From positions 1,342,313-1,406,312 of the forward strand of contig NW_006763139.1 of the NCBI RefSeq assembly GCF_000264905.1: a DNA stretch of 64,000 bases. The letters run 5' to 3'. The notes under the pieces were generated by a model. The model saw only the letters and a program-made list of their open reading frames with translations. It did not search any database and was not told where the DNA came from. The stretch is from Stereum hirsutum FP-91666 SS1 (lineage: Eukaryota > Basidiomycota > Agaricomycetes > Russulales > Stereaceae). Of this stretch, positions 60,454-64,000 are shown piece after piece (positions within the stretch are counted from its first letter, which is position 1; each line of letters starts with the position of its first letter). Made by a program: the position numbers and the translations under genes.

Positions 60454-62289
60454 CTACCACTCCTGCAACGTCGCATACCAGCTCTCAAGGAAACTGATCC
60501 TATCGTCCGAATCCGAGATTTCGCCAGGTCCCCACGCATCACCGAGCCACATCGTCTGCTTCGACGCGTTCGTGCTGGGAGGCCAGTACGTCAAGTTGGT
60601 GCCGCTGGTGGTGTTATCGCCGTTCGGGTTGCCGGTCCTGATGAAGTTGGCCCAGTAGTCGGACATGACGCTCTCGATGGCGTAGTCGGTGCTGTTCCAG
60701 ACATCGGTCGTGTTGAAGTCGGCGTAGGGGATGTTGTTAAACGCTGATAAGACGAAATGGAAAGCGTCAACAAGGGGAAATTAAACGTCGAGGGGGTGAG
60801 TGAGGAGACGGTGAACGTACTGTACCAAAGCTCGGCACCGTGGTAGGCACCCGAGGATTCGCTCTCCTCCGGAGCGTGGGTGAAGTAGTAAGTGTAAACG
60901 TTGCTCTTCGCGCCTCCAGCAGCCCAGTCGACAGACCACAACCACGTCCCGACACGGCTCATATCGCGGAAAAGCTCATTGCTGTTGTCGGAGGCCTGAG
61001 TCTCGTTGTCGCCCGGATAGAGCTCCAAGAACTCGGTGGAGAAGTTCCCGAACATCTCAGTGTAGTCGGTAGTGTATTCGTCAGTGGTGTAATCAGTATC
61101 GGGGGACGCGCCCGACTCGTCCTTGTTGTTGCCGGTGAGGATGGGGACGTCGCCGTGGTCGCCCGTGCGGAGAGCTTCGCTGTAGGAATAGATAAGGACG
61201 TAGCCGTCGATGACGGGGCGCCAGAGAGGGGGAGCCATGAATGCGCTGGTGAGGTTCTCGAACTGTGTCCCGTCGAAAATGGTGTCGTCGCCCAGAGAAT
61301 CGTACGTGAGAAGAGTGTCCATCGAGAGATTGCGCGCCTCGGCGATGGTGGACACGTTCAGCGAGTTGGCGACGAAGTCGACACCCTCGGCCTCGGCAGC
61401 CGTCCTGTTACGCCAACTCGTGGCGGCGCTGCCCGTGACGGGATCGTTGGGGCCACGAGCACCACTCTCCGCGATGACACCGGCGATCAGGTCCCTGGAG
61501 AGCGGACTCCACATTATGTCGAGCGCACTCGCCGAACCAGCAGACTGACCGCCGACGACGATCTGGTCCGGGTTACCGCCGAAGTTGGCGATGTTATCGT
61601 GAACCCATTGCAGGGCGAATTGTTGGTCGAGCAAGCCGTAGTTGCCGGAGGCGTTGTAGGCGGACTCAGCGCTGAGGTCAGGATGGGCGAGGAAACCGAA
61701 GGGGCCGAGACGGTAGTTGATCGTGACGACGATGATATCCTTCGCGGCAAGGCCGGAACCGTCGTACGTTGGAACAGAGCCTGCACCTCCGGAGAAGCGC
61801 CCACCGTAGATCCAGAAAAAGACGGGGAGGTTCTGGGAAGTGAGGTCGGTGGTATCGTTATAAGTCGGGGTCCAGATGTTCAGGTAGAGACAGTCCTCGC
61901 TGATGTTCTCGCTGCCGGACGAGAAGATGCCCGCAGCGCTGTACGATTGGGCGCAATCGGCACCGAAGGAGCTGGCGTTATAGACGTCGGTCCAAGCTTC
62001 TGGAGCAGACGGAGGCGTCCATCGGCTCGAACCAGTTGGTGGTGCAGCGTATGGGATACCCTTGTAAACTGTTATGTTGTCTCGGTAAGCTGAGGTGGTA
62101 CCTGTTGGGAAATGATGTCAGGAAATCGTCCTGCCCGGTGAACTTTCGATGCGATCTACCTTGGACTGATCCGTACGTCGTGTTGATAGTAGGTGAAGTA
62201 GAATCCGCGCGAGGCAAGCTACGTGCGGCCGACAAGACAGGGCCTGCAGCGAGGCCTGCCATGGCGGCAGAAGCCAAGACTCGGAACAT
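60454..62289 (-). CDS. Secreted type-B carboxylesterase/lipase
   Basis: Alpha/beta-hydrolase of the cholinesterase-lipase family. Signal peptide MFRVLASAAMAGLAAGPVLS; then STSPTINTTYGSVQG and, after introns, TTSAYRDNITVYKGIPYAAP. Catalytic residues: nucleophile VGGQSAGSASA (Ser), acid GNNKDESGASP (Glu), base SGAYHGAELWY (His). The oxyanion segment is WIYGGRFSGGAG, with Arg where the more usual motif has Gly, as in related basidiomycete enzymes known to me. EDCLYLNIWTP and VVTINYRLGPFGFLAHPDLS are family landmarks. The end is DRISFLESWYATLQEW. About 560 residues in five or six exons. Glycosylation sites are numerous. It may hydrolyse sterol, acyl or plant esters; the substrate cannot be read. 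A long open frame on the opposite strand is a shadow. Confidence 0.9.
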
Positions 62290-63594
62290 AGCTAGGAGCG
62301 ATGTCGGAGAGTTCCAAGTATCGTTGAGGGCACCATTGGCAGAAGAAAGGAATCAGCCACCATAAAGAGAGATAATTAGATGGAATTAATGAGAACCACA
62401 CAGTCGTAATATGACTTTGACAAAACTATGCACGTAGCGCAAAGAATATTGGATACACCAAAAGAAACTGGCGGTAAAGACAACAGAGACGAGAAGAAGG
62501 AATGCTCACCTAATCCTCCTCGAATGAACGCTGAAGGTGAGAAAAATGAATGGACTGATCTCACTGGCGAAGCACCAAGATTACTGGCAAGAGGGAGAGA
62601 TCGTTGATGAAGCTAAACCGAAAGTCAAAAGCTGTATAAATAGGTCCTGCAGACGGCGGTATATCCTCCGGAGTGACGTATGGCGAGCAGTGTTTTCTAG
62701 GAATGTTGTACGGTTATTCCGAGGAAGTAGCTGCGGTGAGCGAGGGATGCAAGTTTCGACAGAGCTGCGGTCCGCCGTAGTCACTCCTGTCCAAATAGCC
62801 AGAGCTCTCAACCCGACCGGCGAACACGAGGATCATGAGGATCGCCTGCTTCTCGTACTTTCGGGGTTCTCGTTAGGTTCTCGTGGTACGCGCAGACGGT
62901 TGCAACAGCTATTGCAGTACCGCAATGTGGGCTGCGTCAACGAGAATAGCGAGATCGGGATATGTCGGGATTTTCGAGCTTTTGCTGTGGATGACATTGT
63001 CGAGACGTCACTATTCACTAGTTCACTGCTTAACGCGAGCGATCGTAGCCACTGACAGACGTAGCGTACCCGGCATAAGTATACGAAGACAGAGTCAATG
63101 TCAGCGTAAAACCCCTTCAAAAAGCATCTCCTATCAGCTGACGGGTAAATCTTCTTTGAATGACATCCAGATAATAGAACAATTTTACAAGAACGTCGAC
63201 AATCGCGACAACTGGGAGATGCCTTCAGGGAGCAAGGGTCCTTCGACGATTGAGAGGGCAAGCGAAAACAGGAATTTTGTCATGGTCGATAGCCAAAGAC
63301 CAAGGCGTGTTGTAGCGTGCAGAGGAGCGACATAACCGTTAGAGCAGGAGACAGGAGTGACTCGGTGGCCCTGGTCTTGTGCCACGGATCTCGGGCCGGA
63401 AGAAAGGGAGGTGAAGTCGATTTGAGCGCCTTTTACTTACCGTCTTCGCTTTCGCCGTCACCGCATTCGCCAGCTTGATGCCCCTCTAGCCGATGCTCGC
63501 TGGCCCATCTCATACTATCGAACAGTGCACTCGACCAGATTTAACTCAACTCCGCACCATCTTGTCTATAGCCGAATCTTTTTCGAAACCTGTC
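62290..63594. other. Divergent intergenic region, no gene supported
   Basis: 1.3 kb between divergent starts. On the minus strand a TATTTATA at 62636-62643 might be a TATA box for the carboxylesterase. A GT donor at about 62512 and an AG acceptor at about 62430 could frame a 5' UTR intron. Frames at 62537-63055 and 62833-63261 have no domain. Confidence 0.35.
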
Positions 63595-64000
63595 ATGGCC
63601 GATCGAGCCTGTAAATGTCTGAACGTTCGAATACGGCCACAACCACATGAGCGGACAACTTCCCCGCAAGAGGACGCAGACTTTGAGCCGTTGTACGTTG
63701 GAGAAATAGGTCTCACCGTTGTCAGTTTTTTTTTCCTCCTATGAAATAAACTGTCTCGTATTAACAATAATTATGTGGCACAGGTCCACAATCATCTAAC
63801 GCTTCGGACACGAAAACGAATAAAGTCCAGTCATGACTCGGATTCGTCGCCATCTTCGTCCCAAGTGCTACAGCATGTCTCCTTGACATGTCTTATCTGT
63901 CATCTACTTGTATACCGAGTTTTGCAGGCAACACCTTTGGATGTCGATAGCTCCGAAGGTCCGGTGCTACCGACAGAGGACTGGGTAGAAGAGGAGGTTT
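63595..64000 (+). CDS. Start of a gene of unknown function, CxC/CxxC motifs (3' end outside window)
   Basis: Exon 1 begins MADRACKCLNVRIRPQPHER and runs to YVGEIGLTV; a 62-bp intron (GTCAGT to GGCACAG) leads to VHNHLTLRTRKRIKSSHDSD and, further on, VSLTCLICHLLVYRVLQATP and PTEDWVEEEV at the window edge. The paired CKC and CLIC motifs could bind zinc, and the order short CxC, then beta-like VRTR segment, then CxxC with VYRV resembles a conserved fungal family that I do not know by name. Only about 115 residues are visible; the gene continues to the right. The start codon was chosen because it precedes the CKC motif; an upstream in-frame Met exists at 63493. Confidence 0.55.

Noticed and set aside
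60840..62093. Plus-strand open frame of 417 codons
   Set aside because: It lies exactly antisense to the carboxylesterase coding region, is rich in V, D, G and E as expected from the complement of GC-rich codons, and has no domain.

Overview
The window is nuclear DNA of a filamentous basidiomycete, most likely an Agaricomycete. Genes lie on both strands with short spacers and are broken by many 45-70 bp GT-AG introns, some leaving exons of 3-17 nt. The gene content fits: a DUF6533 seven-transmembrane protein, an Mbp1-type APSES factor, a HAM1-like protein, VFA1, and secreted wall- and protein-degrading enzymes. Exon structures were spliced by eye from reading frame and family similarity. Gene ends are firmer than individual splice sites. 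I see no bacterial, viral or CRISPR features.

Layout. 1-5 kb: tail of a membrane protein, a gene-poor stretch holding two inverted tRNA-like SINE copies, then a DUF6533 protein. 5-13 kb: a four-TM protein, an ALE1-type MBOAT acyltransferase, and ribosomal protein eL18 head-to-head with a Tra2-like splicing factor. 14-19 kb: a secreted endopolygalacturonase and a tail-anchored acyl-CoA-binding protein. 19-33 kb: a minus-strand run with mitoribosomal mS34-like and uL24m proteins, Mbp1, Swd1 (COMPASS), an unknown acidic protein and the Dbp10 helicase. 33-43 kb: an ENT nucleoside transporter, mitochondrial GatC, an M43 metalloprotease, Vfa1 and glutathione-dependent formaldehyde dehydrogenase. 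43-51 kb: dUTPase, a disordered protein divergent from it, and the HAM1-like protein. 51-64 kb: serine carboxypeptidase, U1-C head-to-head with a CLPTM1 protein, a secreted carboxylesterase, and the start of an unknown gene.

How the genes connect. Most are unrelated housekeeping genes. The best link is regulatory. The MBF factor Mbp1 is encoded at 21.9-24.4 kb, and MluI cell-cycle boxes (ACGCGT) cluster in just two promoters here: its own, and the one shared by dUTPase and the unknown disordered protein, which carries a PCNA-binding-like motif. Three genes serve mitochondrial translation (mS34-like, uL24m, GatC). Four products look secreted (polygalacturonase, M43 protease, S10 carboxypeptidase, carboxylesterase). 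I found no clearly new multi-gene system. The most promising leads are the MCB-linked unknown gene, the inverted SINE pair and the CxC/CxxC protein at the right edge.
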